From: Oxalobacteraceae bacterium
GTDB lineage: Bacteria; Pseudomonadota; Gammaproteobacteria; Burkholderiales; Burkholderiaceae_D
Reading direction: 5' to 3'
Length of the DNA: 56,403 bases
Assembly (NCBI GenBank): GCA_013284265.1
Contig: JABTBR010000050.1
Location: 1 to 56,403 of the forward strand
A model generated the notes under the pieces. It did no database searches and was not told the DNA's origin. It saw only the letters and a list, made by a program, of their open reading frames with translations. Positions 1 to 8,711 of this stretch are shown here, one piece after another; position 1 is the stretch's first letter, and each line of letters starts with the position of its first letter. The position numbers were made by a program, and so were the translations under genes.

Positions 1-1273
1 AACGGCGGCCGCGGAACAGCTGGGGCAGCAGTTCGGCCAGGTGGGCGCGCTCGTCGCCCTGGGCCCGGTGCAGCGCCTGCTGCGGACCGTGCATGAATTT
101 GGCGGTCAGGCCGCGCGACAGGGCTTCGAGCACGGCGTCGATATCGTCGCCGCGCGCCAGCATCTTGCGGGCGCGCTCCAGTTCCATCTGGCGCAGCGCC
201 TCGCCGTTTTCCTGCAGACTTTGAATGACCGGCACCACGGCGCGGTCGTCGATCCAGTGCATGAAGGACTGGACCCGGGTTTCAATGATCGCTTCGGCCT
301 GGGCCACGGCGGCCTGGCGGTTTTCCATGCCGGTCTGGACCACCTGGCCCAGATCGTCCACGGTATACAGGAACACGTCGCTCAGGCGGCCCACTTCGGC
401 CTCGATATCGCGCGGCACGGCCAGGTCGACCATGAACATGGGCTTGTGGCGGCGCGCCTTGATGGCGCGTTCGACCAGGCCCAGGCCGATCAGCGGCAGC
501 GAGGAGGCGGTGCAGGAAATGACGATGTCGTATTGATGCAGCTGGTCCTGCAGCTCGGCCAGGCGGATCGCCTTGCCGCTGAAGCGGTGCGCCAGCTGCT
601 CGCCGCGGTCCAGCGTGCGGTTGGCGATGGTGATGCTTTTCGGATTCTGCGCCGCGAAGTGGGTGGCGCACAGTTCGATCATTTCGCCGGCGCCGATGAA
701 CAGCACGTTCTGGTCCGCGATCTTGTCGAAGATGCGCTGCGACAGGCGCACGGCGGCGGCGGCCATCGAAACGCTGTGGGCGCCGATTTCGGTGGTGCTG
801 CGCACTTCCTTGGCGACCGAGAAGCTGCGCTGGAACAGCTGGTGCAGATAGGTGCCCAGGCCGCCGGCTTCGTCGGCGGTGCGGATCGCGTCCTTGATCT
901 GGCCCAGGATCTGGGTCTCGCCCAGCACCATCGAATCGAGGCCGGAGGCGACGCGGAAGGTGTGGCGCACCGCGTCATGCTGGGGCAGCATGTACAGGTG
1001 GGGCCGCAATTCGGCGTAGTTCAGATGGTGGAAGTCGGCCAGGAAATGGGCGCCGGCGTCGAGCGGATTGGGCGCCTTGCTGGCTGCGTACAGCTCGGTG
1101 CGGTTGCAGGTGGACAGGATCGCCGCCTCGTCGCTGCCGCGCGGATCGATGCGGCCGAACCACGATTGCGCCGCCCGCACCGCCTGACCCAGTTGCTCAG
1201 GCGCGAACGCCAGCTGCTCGCGTAGCGAGACCGGAGCGGTGGTGTGGTTGAGGCCGACGGCGAGCAGTTGCAT
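1..1273 (-). CDS. hemA: Glutamyl-tRNA reductase (3' end cut by window)
   Basis: Reduces glutamyl-tRNA(Glu) to glutamate-1-semialdehyde with NADPH, the first committed step of C5-pathway tetrapyrrole (heme) synthesis in the cytoplasm. The N-terminus MQLLAVGLNHTTAPVSLRE is the classic family start, and the catalytic cysteine lies in STCNRTEL (Cys56). The NADPH domain follows (FIGAGEMIELCATHF), then the C-terminal dimerisation helices. About 424 residues are visible, close to the usual 420-430, so only a few C-terminal residues should be missing beyond position 1. An in-frame ATG at 1306 would add 11 unconserved residues. I prefer 1273 from family alignment, since neither start has a clear Shine-Dalgarno. 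It lies downstream of the response regulator gene on the same strand. Confidence 0.95.
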   Translation of the reverse strand, partial: MQLLAVGLNHTTAPVSLREQLAFAPEQLGQAVRAAQSWFGRIDPRGSDEAAILSTCNRTELYAASKAPNPLDAGAHFLADFHHLNYAELRPHLYMLPQHDAVRHTFRVASGLDSMVLGETQILGQIKDAIRTADEAGGLGTYLHQLFQRSFSVAKEVRSTTEIGAHSVSMAAAAVRLSQRIFDKIADQNVLFIGAGEMIELCATHFAAQNPKSITIANRTLDRGEQLAHRFSGKAIRLAELQDQLHQYDIVISCTASSLPLIGLGLVERAIKARRHKPMFMVDLAVPRDIEAEVGRLSDVFLYTVDDLGQVVQTGMENRQAAVAQAEAIIETRVQSFMHWIDDRAVVPVIQSLQENGEALRQMELERARKMLARGDDIDAVLEALSRGLTAKFMHGPQQALHRAQGDERAHLAELLPQLFRGRR

Positions 1274-1404
1274 TTCGGGGCTGGGTGGGCTGTTGTTAGA
1301 GCTCATTATAACGTGGTCTGACGCTATCCTGCCCCAGGACTGCCTATTTGCTTAGCAGCAGGCGGCTATAACCCATATGCACTCAGGCCGTGGGAGCGGC
1401 CGCT

Positions 1405-2094
1405 TCAGGCGCCCAGTTTTTCCAGGCGGTAGCCGTAGCTGTACACCGGCACCAGGCGGTAGCCGTTTTCCGGCTTGAGCTGGAGCTTGTTGCGCACCCG
1501 CGAAACGTGGGTATCCATGGTGCGCGAAGGCACGGCGGTCTCGCGTATCCACACGGCTTCGTGGATATAGGCGCGCGATAGCGGACGGCCAATATTACGG
1601 AAAAATAACAATGCCAAATAAAACTCTTTATGTGTCACTTCCAACACAACCCCGTCCATCAGCAGGCGTCCGGGCCGGGTTTCGAACACATATTGGCCAA
1701 ATTGCAGCTGTTCGGCGCCGTTCTGGGCCGGATAGGCGCGGCGCAGCAGGGCTTGCACGCGTGCCACCATTTCGCTGCGGCGCAGCGGCTTGATCATGTA
1801 ATCGTCGGCGCCGGCGGCCAGGCCGGCGACGATATCGTCCTCGCCGGAACTGGTGGTCAGGAACAGCACGGGGGCGTTGTCGGGCAGCTTGTCGCGCGCG
1901 CGGCGCAACACTTCGGCGCCGCTCAGGTCGGCGACCTGCCAGTCCAGAATCAGCATGTCATAACTGTCTTTGCGCAGCTGTGCCAGCAAATCCTTACTGG
2001 TTTGAAAACTATGGCAAGTATGGCCGGCTGACGTGAGCACCTGGCATATCAGTTCGGCTTGGCTGCGGTCGTTATCAAGTACGGCGATTCTCAT
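1405..2094 (-). CDS. OmpR/PhoB-type response regulator
   Basis: Two-component response regulator, 229 residues: receiver domain about 1-120 and winged-helix DNA-binding domain about 130-229. The acidic pocket residues Asp7 and Asp9, the phospho-acceptor Asp51 (LILDWQ), Thr80/Thr81 and Lys102 (MIKPL) are all present, so it should be phosphorylatable. The C-terminal part shows the OmpR fold with MDTHVSRVRNKL as recognition helix and a final GYRLEKL hairpin. No cognate kinase is adjacent; hemA lies about 130 bp downstream on the same strand. The target genes cannot be named from sequence. The 2095-2293 upstream gap is AT-rich and should hold its promoter. Confidence 0.88.
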   Translation of the reverse strand: MRIAVLDNDRSQAELICQVLTSAGHTCHSFQTSKDLLAQLRKDSYDMLILDWQVADLSGAEVLRRARDKLPDNAPVLFLTTSSGEDDIVAGLAAGADDYMIKPLRRSEMVARVQALLRRAYPAQNGAEQLQFGQYVFETRPGRLLMDGVVLEVTHKEFYLALLFFRNIGRPLSRAYIHEAVWIRETAVPSRTMDTHVSRVRNKLQLKPENGYRLVPVYSYGYRLEKLGA

Positions 2095-2293
2095 GATTAA
2101 GCGTCGATTCAGATGACGGGCGGCGGAATTGATAGCCCGGCAAAAAATGTTAAGGAATAGTCACTTTGAATATAACAGAGATTTACAAAAAAAGTTAGTA
2201 AAAAAGCTAAAGGATTTTCTTTAGGACATATGTATTGGACCCGTGCGCGCCTAGAGCACGCTTACAAGGTACACTGGAAAAACAGGTATTTCA

Positions 2294-2845
2294 ATGAATA
2301 AATTGAAGTTGGACAACAGTTTGCAGGGTCTGGGGAGGAGCGTGATGCGCGTCAAAAAAGACACAGATTGGGAGGTGTTACCGGCCGAAGGCGGCGACAT
2401 CGGCACGGTGCGCGAGCGTTGCCGCGCGCTGGTGCGGCGCCGCGCGATGATCTCGGCGGGGGTGGCGGCGGTGCCGATTCCGGGGCTGGACGTGATTTCC
2501 GATATCCGCCTGTTCGCCCTGATGATCGACGATATCAACAGCGAGTTCGGCCTGACGGCCGAGCAGATCGATCGCCTCCATCCCAAGCTCAAGCTGATGG
2601 CCTATGAGGCGGCGGTCGGGGCCGGCGGCATGCTGGTGGGCAAGCTGGTGACGCGGGAAGTGGTCTTGCAATTGCTCAAGCGCAGCGGCTTGAAGACGGT
2701 GGCGCGCCAGGCCGGCAAGCTGGTGCCGCTGGCCGGACAACTGGCCTCGGCGGCGATCGGCTTTGCCGTGTTCCGCCAGATCGGCTACCAGCATGTGGAT
2801 GCCTGCGTGTCGGTGACACGGCAGTTACAGCAGGCGCGGCCCTGA
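2294..2845 (+). CDS. Hydrophobic protein, DUF697/YcjF-like (unknown function)
   Basis: 183 residues, start ATG at 2294. I recognise no characterised protein. Residues about 55-80 (VPIPGLDVISDIRLFALMID) resemble the proline-containing hydrophobic hairpin of DUF697/YcjF-type proteins, and two further hydrophobic stretches lie at about 108-125 and 140-172. The N-terminal 50 residues are charged (RVKKDTDWEV). It is probably an inner-membrane protein, in a small membrane-associated family seen in betaproteobacteria. It converges on minE, with only 29 bp between the two stop codons and no obvious terminator between them. The family assignment is tentative. Confidence 0.6.
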   Translation: MNKLKLDNSLQGLGRSVMRVKKDTDWEVLPAEGGDIGTVRERCRALVRRRAMISAGVAAVPIPGLDVISDIRLFALMIDDINSEFGLTAEQIDRLHPKLKLMAYEAAVGAGGMLVGKLVTREVVLQLLKRSGLKTVARQAGKLVPLAGQLASAAIGFAVFRQIGYQHVDACVSVTRQLQQARP

Positions 2846-2874
2846 GGGTTCAGCCCCGGTCGCCGCGCCGGGCA

Positions 2875-3126
2875 TTACGCGTCCGGCAGCACCACGTTGA
2901 CGTCGAGCACTTCCAGGTTGCCCTGGCGGTCCAGCGAAATCTTGATGTCGTCGGCGTTGACCTTGGTGTACTTCGAAATGACTTCGATCAGTTCGCGGTG
3001 CAGCGCCGGCAGAAAGTCCGGGCCGCCGCGGCCATTGCGCTCGCGCGCAATGATGATCTGCAGCCGCTCCTTGGCCGCCGAGGCGGTTTTCGGTTTGGAT
3101 GGGAACAGAAAAGACAGCAGAGCCAT
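2875..3126 (-). CDS. minE: Cell division topological specificity factor MinE
   Basis: 83 residues, the normal MinE length. MinE stimulates MinD ATPase and drives pole-to-pole oscillation so that the FtsZ ring forms at mid-cell. The N-terminal amphipathic membrane/MinD-contact segment (ALLSFLF), the anti-MinCD helix (AKERLQIIIARER) and the dimerising topological specificity domain (LIEVISKYTKV, then KISLDRQGNLEVLDVNV) are in order. The start at 3126 is one base from the minD stop, so translation is probably coupled; a longer upstream frame would run into minD. Last gene of minC-minD-minE. Confidence 0.97.
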   Translation of the reverse strand: MALLSFLFPSKPKTASAAKERLQIIIARERNGRGGPDFLPALHRELIEVISKYTKVNADDIKISLDRQGNLEVLDVNVVLPDA

Positions 3127-3127
3127 A

Positions 3128-3943
3128 TCACTTTCCCCCAAAAATACGCTGCAGCAGGCCGGGCTTTTCGTAGTTGGTAAAGCGCAGCGGCAGATCCTTG
3201 CCGAGGAAACGTTCGACCACGTCTTCATAGGCTTCCGCAACATCGGTGCCCTTGAAGTGGATGGCCGGATTACCCTGGTTCGACGCGTGCAGTACCGACT
3301 CCGATTCCGGAATGATGCCGATCAGCGGGATGCGCAGGATTTCCTGCACATCTTCATACGACAGCATCTCGTCCGCTTCCACCCGTTTCGGCGAGTAGCG
3401 CGTGATGAGCAGGTGTTCCTTGACCGGTTCGCCGCCGGTCTGGGCGCGGCGCGACTTGGCCTGGATGATGCCGAGGATGCGGTCGGAATCGCGCACCGAG
3501 GACACTTCCGGATTGGTGACGATGATCGCTTCGTCGGCGAAGGTCAGCGCCATCAGCGCGCCATGCTCGATACCGGCCGGCGAATCGCAGATGATGAACT
3601 CGAAGCCCATGTTGATCAGCTCGTGCAGCACGATTTCCACGCCGTCTTCGGACAGCGCGTCTTTGTCGCGCGTCTGCGAAGCGGGCAGGATGAACAGATT
3701 GTCGCAGTGCTTGTCCTTGATCAGGGCCTGGGTCAGCGAGGCTTCCTTGTTGATGACGTTGATCAGGTCGTACACCACGCGGCGTTCGCAGCCCATGATC
3801 AGATCGAGGTTACGCAGGCCCACGTCGAAGTCGATGACGGCGGTCTTGTGGCCACGCATGGCCAGACCGGTGGAGAAACTGGCGCTGGAAGTCGTCTTAC
3901 CGACGCCGCCCTTGCCGGACGTTACAACAATAATTCTTGCCAC
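3128..3943 (-). CDS. minD: Septum site-determining ATPase MinD
   Basis: 271 residues. Membrane-associated ParA/MinD-family ATPase that recruits MinC and is released by MinE. The deviant Walker A motif GKGGVGKTT carries the signature Lys11 and the P-loop Lys16. Switch regions DFDVGLRNLD and CDSPAGIE are intact, and the C-terminal membrane-targeting amphipathic helix (GLLQRIFGG) closes the protein. The start is GTG at 3943, supported by an AAGGA Shine-Dalgarno about 6 bases upstream. minC ends 26 bp upstream and minE starts 1 bp downstream: a conventional min operon. Confidence 0.98.
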   Translation of the reverse strand: MARIIVVTSGKGGVGKTTSSASFSTGLAMRGHKTAVIDFDVGLRNLDLIMGCERRVVYDLINVINKEASLTQALIKDKHCDNLFILPASQTRDKDALSEDGVEIVLHELINMGFEFIICDSPAGIEHGALMALTFADEAIIVTNPEVSSVRDSDRILGIIQAKSRRAQTGGEPVKEHLLITRYSPKRVEADEMLSYEDVQEILRIPLIGIIPESESVLHASNQGNPAIHFKGTDVAEAYEDVVERFLGKDLPLRFTNYEKPGLLQRIFGGK

Positions 3944-3969
3944 AAAAAATCCTTTTCAGAGAGCTGTAC

Positions 3970-4782
3970 TTAAGCGCGGGTCGCGGAATTGACAGATAGT
4001 ATATCGATTCGGTCGCCCACCAGACGGATTTGGGCGGGCTTGCGTGCGAATTCAGCCGGGAAACCTTCTTCGAAGGTGCGATAAACGCCTGCGATCGACA
4101 CCAGTTCGGGCGCCATCGACAGCGCAAAGATGCGGGCGTCGGGATTGCCGGATGCGCCCGCCAGCGCACGGCCGTTGAGGGTGTTGTACACATGGATGCT
4201 GCCGTCGGCGATGATTTCGGCGCCGTTGTTGACGACAGCGGTAATGATCAGGTCGCAGCCGCGCGCATAGATGCGCTGGCCGGCCCGCACCGGGGTATCG
4301 ATGATCATCGCGCCCGGCGTGAGCAGGGCGGTGGCGGCGGCCGCCGGCGCGACCGCGGCCGCGAGCGGCGCGGTGGTGAGGGCTTGCGGCACGGGGACGA
4401 TCTCGATCGGGGCCGGCGGGGCTTTGGCGGCGGCGGGGGCCGCTTCGGCCTCCTCGCGCGGCTTGGCCGTGTCCAAGGTCAGGCCATGGGCGGCGATCTC
4501 GGCCGCCATCGAGGCGGGTGCGCCGCGCACCGCCACCGGTTTCAGACGGTATTTTTTCAGCAGCGTCATCAGGCCATCCCAGTCGACCGGCTCGCCATCG
4601 GCGGGCAGGGCCGCCACATCGATGACGGTCAGGTCGTCTTCAAAAAAATCGGCGGTGCCGCCCGTCATTTCCTTGAGCGCGGCGTCGAGGGCGAGGCGGT
4701 CCGAGGTCGACAGGATGGCGGACACGGCGACGACGGTGGAAATCTTGATTTCGATCGGCTTTTGGAACAGGCTTTTGGACAT
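3970..4782 (-). CDS. minC: Septum site-determining protein MinC
   Basis: 270 residues. MinC inhibits FtsZ polymerisation at the poles when held on the membrane by MinD. The N-terminal FtsZ-inhibiting domain spans about 1-105 (KPIEIKISTVVAVSAIL). An Ala/Pro-rich linker covers about 115-160, and the C-terminal beta-helix MinD-binding domain begins near 170 (PVRAGQRIYARGCDLIITA, GSIHVYNTLNGRALAG). I chose the ATG at 4782 because homologous sequence begins there; an in-frame ATG at 4869 would add 29 low-complexity Arg/Ser residues. First gene of the min operon. The 351 bp upstream gap (4783-5133) contains a palindromic repeat and no gene that I can see. Confidence 0.96.
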   Translation of the reverse strand: MSKSLFQKPIEIKISTVVAVSAILSTSDRLALDAALKEMTGGTADFFEDDLTVIDVAALPADGEPVDWDGLMTLLKKYRLKPVAVRGAPASMAAEIAAHGLTLDTAKPREEAEAAPAAAKAPPAPIEIVPVPQALTTAPLAAAVAPAAAATALLTPGAMIIDTPVRAGQRIYARGCDLIITAVVNNGAEIIADGSIHVYNTLNGRALAGASGNPDARIFALSMAPELVSIAGVYRTFEEGFPAEFARKPAQIRLVGDRIDILSVNSATRA

Positions 4783-5040
4783 GGGCGAAATTGATAGTGG
4801 AGCGTTTACAGGCAGATGCCTCTGACTTGCCGTCCGATGCCGTCGCGAAGATCGCTTCGGAGCCGTCAACGAACACGCCGCGCTTGCGCGCAGGCCCGTG
4901 CATTTTACTGTGGAAAGCGGGGAAAGGGGAGGGTGTTGCTGAATCGAAGCGAGCGTGGCTGCGGGTTTGAGGGCGATATCGCGTTGTTGACAGCGGGAAG
5001 TTGGTGGCAGGAAAAATTAAGGGGCCGGTGACGCTCTTTT

Positions 5041-5105
5041 AAACCCAGGGCGTAACCCTGGGGTCTGACCCGCCGGGTCAGACCCCGGCTCTTTGCCGTG
5101 GGTTT
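5041..5105 (+). repeat. Palindromic intergenic element, copy 1 (short form)
   Basis: 65 bp element with outer inverted arms (AAACCCAGGGC / GCCGTGGGTTT) and a central palindrome GGGGTCTGACCC-GCC-GGGTCAGACCCC. It lies 28 bp after the metE stop and about 260 bp upstream of minC. It belongs to a family with seven other full copies in the window. Confidence 0.9.
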
Positions 5106-5133
5106 ACAAATGCGTCGCCGGCCCGCTGGCATA

Positions 5134-7521
5134 TCAAGCGATCGCCAACTCCTCGCGCAACTGCCGCGCCGCCGCAACCATATGCCGCAGGGCCGCCTCC
5201 GTCTCTTCCCAGCCCCGCGTCTTCAGCCCGCAATCCGGGTTGACCCACAGATTGGCCGGTGCAATCACGGCGCTGGCCTTGTGCAGCAGCCGCACCATCT
5301 CGGCCTGCCCCGGCACCCGCGGCGAGTGGATGTCATACACCCCGGGACCGATCTCGTTCGGATAACGGAACTGGCCGAAGCCGTTCAGCAATTCCATGTC
5401 GGAACGGCTGGTCTCTATCGTGATCACATCGGCGTCCAGCGCGGCGATCTGCGGCAGGATGTCGTTGAACTCGGCATAGCACATATGGGTGTGGATCTGG
5501 GTGCCGTCGGCCGCCACGCTGGCCGAGACGCGGAAGGCGCGCGTGGCCCAGTGCAAATAGGCGTCCCAGGCGGCGCGGCGCAGCGGCAAGCCTTCGCGGA
5601 TCGCCGGTTCGTCGATCTGGATGATGCCGATGCCGGCCTGCTCCAGGTCGGCCACTTCGTCGCGGATGGCCAGCGCGATCTGCAGCGCCGTGTGGGCGCG
5701 CGGCTGGTCGTCGCGCACGAAGGACCATTGCAGGATCGTGATCGGCCCGGTCAGCATGCCCTTCATCGGCTTGTCCGTCAGGCTTTGCGCATGCACGGTC
5801 CAGCTCACCGTCATCGCCTGCGGCCGGCTGACGTCGCCAAAGATGATGGGCGGCTTGACGCAGCGCGAGCCGTAGGATTGCACCCAACCCAGCTGGGTAA
5901 AGGCGAAGCCGTCCAGTTGCTCGCCGAAATATTCAACCATGTCGTTGCGCTCGGCTTCGCCATGCACCAGCACATCGAGGCCGATGTCTTCCTGGCGCCG
6001 CACGGCGTCGGCGATTTCGGCGCGCATGCTGGTGGCGTAGGCGGCCGCGCTGATGTCGCCGCGCCTGAAGCCGGCGCGTGCCGCGCGGATCGCGCCGGTC
6101 TGCGGGAAGGAACCGATGGTGGTGGTGGGGAAGGCCGGCAGCTGGAAGCGTGCGCGCTGCACGCGCTGGCGTTCGGCGAAGCTGGAGGTGCGCTGGTCGG
6201 CGTCCGGCGCCAGCGCGGCCAGGCGGGCCGCGACCTTGGCCTGGTGCACGCGCGGGCTGGCCCGGCGGCTGGCGATGGCGGCGCGCGATTGCGCCAGCGC
6301 GGCGCGGGTGTCGGCGCCATGCAGGGTGTCCTTGAGGATCGCCAGTTCGGCCAGTTTTTCGGTGGCGAAGGCCAGCCAGGAATGGATTTCCGGGGCGAGC
6401 GCGGTTTCGCCGGCCAGGCTGAAGGGGGTGTGCAGCAGCGAGCAGGAGCTCGACAGCCACAGCTTGCCGGCGCGCTTGTCCAGCAAGGGCGCCAGCGCGG
6501 CCAGCGCCGCATCCAGGTCGCAGCGCCAGATATTGCGGCCGTCGACGATGCCCACCGACAGCACCTTGTGCTGGGGCAGCCAGTCGACGATGCTGGCCAG
6601 TTCATGCGGCGCGCGTACGCCATCCACGTGCAGGCCGGCCACCGGCAGGCGGCAGGCCAGGCCCAGGTTTTCTTCCAGCGGCGAGAAGTAGGTGGCCAGC
6701 AGCAGCGGCACGCCGACCTGGTTCAACTGCCAGTAGCTGTTTTCGAAAGCGTTGCGCCAGGGCGCGGGCAGGTCCAGCCCCAGGATGGGCTCGTCGATCT
6801 GCACCCAGGCCACGCCCATCTTCTTCAGGCGGTCGAGCACGGCGCCATACACCGGCAGCAGGGCGTCGAGCAGGGACAGGCGCTGGAACGGCGTGCCGTC
6901 CGCCAGCGCCCCGCCTTTTTCCTTGCCCAGCCAGAGGAAGGACAGCGGGCCGAGCAGCACGGCCTTGACCGCGTGGCCCAGGGCCTGCGCTTCTTCCACT
7001 TCCACGAACAGGCGCTCGCAGGCCAGCGAGAACCGGGTCTGGGCGGTGAATTCCGGCACCAGGTAGTGGTAGTTGGTGTCGAACCATTTGGTCATTTCCA
7101 GCGCGGCGCTGCTGTGGCCGGCGTGGCCCGCGCATGCCGCCTGGCCGTGCGCATATTCCTTGCCATGGCCATGCGGGTGGCCGCAGCCGCTCTGCTCGCC
7201 ATTGCCGCGCGCCATGGCGAAGTAGCGCGTCAGCTGGGACTGGCCGGCGTCGAAGCCGAAGCGCGCCGGTTCGCAGCCGAGCAGCTGGATGTGGTTGGCG
7301 ACCTGATCGTAGAAGGCGAAGTCGCCCACCGTGACGAAATCGAGCCCGGCCTGTTCTTGCAGCGCCCAGTGGCGGGCGCGCAGCTGGCGTCCGGTCTGCT
7401 CCAGCGCCGGGGCCGGCAACTCGCCGCGCCAGTGGCTTTCCAGCGCGGTTTTCAGTTCGCGCGCCGCGCCGATGCGGGGGAAGCCGGGGATGTGGGTATG
7501 AATTTGATTGGGGCTGGTCAT
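5134..7521 (-). CDS. metE: Cobalamin-independent methionine synthase MetE
   Basis: 795 residues. Transfers the methyl group of methyltetrahydropteroyl-triglutamate to homocysteine, the last step of methionine synthesis without B12. The Zn ligands His679 and Cys681 (HTHMCYAEF), Glu703 (TIETSRSDMELL) and Cys764 (NPDCGLKTR) are all present, each offset by 38 from the E. coli ligands 641, 643, 665 and 726. Most of the extra length is a His/Cys-rich insertion at about 107-138, just before EMTKWFDTNYHY. The start ATG at 7521 precedes the conserved HIPGFPRIG. Divergent from metR across a 111 bp region holding a MetR site. No cobalamin or SAM riboswitch is visible. Confidence 0.97.
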   Translation of the reverse strand: MTSPNQIHTHIPGFPRIGAARELKTALESHWRGELPAPALEQTGRQLRARHWALQEQAGLDFVTVGDFAFYDQVANHIQLLGCEPARFGFDAGQSQLTRYFAMARGNGEQSGCGHPHGHGKEYAHGQAACAGHAGHSSAALEMTKWFDTNYHYLVPEFTAQTRFSLACERLFVEVEEAQALGHAVKAVLLGPLSFLWLGKEKGGALADGTPFQRLSLLDALLPVYGAVLDRLKKMGVAWVQIDEPILGLDLPAPWRNAFENSYWQLNQVGVPLLLATYFSPLEENLGLACRLPVAGLHVDGVRAPHELASIVDWLPQHKVLSVGIVDGRNIWRCDLDAALAALAPLLDKRAGKLWLSSSCSLLHTPFSLAGETALAPEIHSWLAFATEKLAELAILKDTLHGADTRAALAQSRAAIASRRASPRVHQAKVAARLAALAPDADQRTSSFAERQRVQRARFQLPAFPTTTIGSFPQTGAIRAARAGFRRGDISAAAYATSMRAEIADAVRRQEDIGLDVLVHGEAERNDMVEYFGEQLDGFAFTQLGWVQSYGSRCVKPPIIFGDVSRPQAMTVSWTVHAQSLTDKPMKGMLTGPITILQWSFVRDDQPRAHTALQIALAIRDEVADLEQAGIGIIQIDEPAIREGLPLRRAAWDAYLHWATRAFRVSASVAADGTQIHTHMCYAEFNDILPQIAALDADVITIETSRSDMELLNGFGQFRYPNEIGPGVYDIHSPRVPGQAEMVRLLHKASAVIAPANLWVNPDCGLKTRGWEETEAALRHMVAAARQLREELAIA

Positions 7522-7605
7522 GATGTCATCCGCATTTAATATTGGTGCGATAAAGTGTGCGGCAATCCGGTCTATAATCAAAACGAAAGATTTTGTGCCT
7601 TCACA

Positions 7606-7618
7606 TGAAAAGTATTCA
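7606..7618. promoter_or_regulatory. Predicted MetR operator
   Basis: TGAAAAGTATTCA matches the MetR consensus TGAA-N5-TTCA exactly. It sits in the metE-metR divergent region, 14 bp upstream of the metR start and about 85 bp upstream of metE. This position suits activation of metE and autorepression of metR. A second partly overlapping palindrome, TTCACATGAA, starts at 7600. Confidence 0.75.
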
Positions 7619-7632
7619 TAGACCATGACGCC

Positions 7633-8541
7633 ATGCTAGAGATTCGCCACCTTCGTACCCTCAACGCCCTGCGCTCGGCCGGCAGCCTGGTACGCGCCGC
7701 GCAACTGCTGAACCTGACGCAGTCGGCGCTGTCGCACCAGATCAAATTGCTGGAAGAACGCTACGGTTCGCCGCTGTTCGAGCGTAAATCGGTGCCGATC
7801 GGCTTTACCGCGACCGGCGCGCGCCTGCTCCAGCTGGCCGATCTGCTGCTGCCGGAAATCGAGCAGGCCGAGCGCGACGTGACGCGCCTGTCGCAGGGCG
7901 ACCAGGGCCAGTTGCGGGTGGCGCTGGAATGCCATACCTGTTTCGACTGGCTGATGCCGGTGATGGATGCCTTCCGCCAGCGCTGGCCGGACGTGGAAAT
8001 CGATCTGGTGTCGGGCTTTCACAGCGAACCGGCCGAGCTGCTGCGCAATGGCGGCGCGGACCTGGTGATCGGCTCGGATTACTCGGCCGAGTTCGCCACT
8101 TTTCCGCTGTTCCGTTTTGAGATTCTGGTGGTGATGGCACAGAAGCACCGCCTGCTGGCCCAGCGCCGCCTGGTCGCCACCGACTTCGCCGGCGAAACCC
8201 TGATCACCTATCCGGTGCCGGAAAGCCGCATCGATCTGATCCGCGAAGTGCTGCGTCCGGCCGGTATCGCCTTCGAACGCCGCACCGCCGAGCTGACGGT
8301 GGCCATCCTGCAACTGGTGGCCAGCCGCCGCGGCATGGCCGCGCTGCCCAACTGGGCCATCAAGAATTATGTCGATTACGACTATGTGAGCGCGCGCCCG
8401 GTCGGCGAACAGGGCTTGTGGAGCGACTTGTTCGTGTCGGTGCCGGAAGCGCTGAAACAGAAGGCCTTCGTGCTCGATTTCGTCAATGTGATACGGGAGC
8501 AGTGTGCCGCCAGCCTGGATGGCATCAAATTATTGTCGTGA
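7633..8541 (+). CDS. metR: LysR-type methionine regulator MetR
   Basis: 302 residues. LysR-family activator that responds to homocysteine and controls metE and related genes. The N-terminal winged helix-turn-helix (residues about 1-60, with AAQLLNLTQSALSHQIKLLE) begins MLEIRHLRTL, as MetR proteins do. The effector domain contains the MetR-typical ECHTCFDWLMPVMDAFR segment near residue 96. An earlier ATG at 7625 is out of frame and stops at once, so 7633 is the start. The position divergent from metE, with a consensus box between them, supports the specific assignment. Confidence 0.93.
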   Translation: MLEIRHLRTLNALRSAGSLVRAAQLLNLTQSALSHQIKLLEERYGSPLFERKSVPIGFTATGARLLQLADLLLPEIEQAERDVTRLSQGDQGQLRVALECHTCFDWLMPVMDAFRQRWPDVEIDLVSGFHSEPAELLRNGGADLVIGSDYSAEFATFPLFRFEILVVMAQKHRLLAQRRLVATDFAGETLITYPVPESRIDLIREVLRPAGIAFERRTAELTVAILQLVASRRGMAALPNWAIKNYVDYDYVSARPVGEQGLWSDLFVSVPEALKQKAFVLDFVNVIREQCAASLDGIKLLS

Positions 8542-8598
8542 CAAACTAACACTGTTTCTTCAATAATGAATGTTGCTTCACTTTTGAACCAGTTTGCG

Positions 8599-8612
8599 TT
8601 GATATAAATCAA
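8599..8612. promoter_or_regulatory. Perfect FNR/Anr box upstream of the PHB genes
   Basis: TTGATATAAATCAA is a full match to the FNR/Anr/Crp-Fnr consensus TTGAT-N4-ATCAA. Its centre (8605.5) is about 41.5 bp before a likely transcription start near 8647, and a TTACGAT sequence at 8634-8640 fits the -10 position. This is the geometry of a class II activated promoter reading toward the phasin-like gene and phaA. Confidence 0.7.
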
Positions 8613-8711
8613 AGCTTTGCCCGCGGCAGGCCCTTACGATGGGTGGCTCTGCACAATCCGGTTTCTTGCGCCGGCGGTCCAGCCCATCCCATCCCACTGA
8701 CAAGGAATGCC

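Noticed and set aside
5098..7539. An 813-codon open frame on the plus strand opposite metE, and similar giant frames opposite the TonB receptor (21276-24392) and the histidine kinase (35944-39786)
   Set aside because: These are antisense to well-supported genes. Their translations are Arg/His/Gln/Gly-rich without domains, as expected from GC-biased third positions.
7522..7632. Riboswitch (SAM or cobalamin) upstream of metE
   Set aside because: The region is only 111 bp, lacks the conserved riboswitch cores, and is explained by a MetR site.
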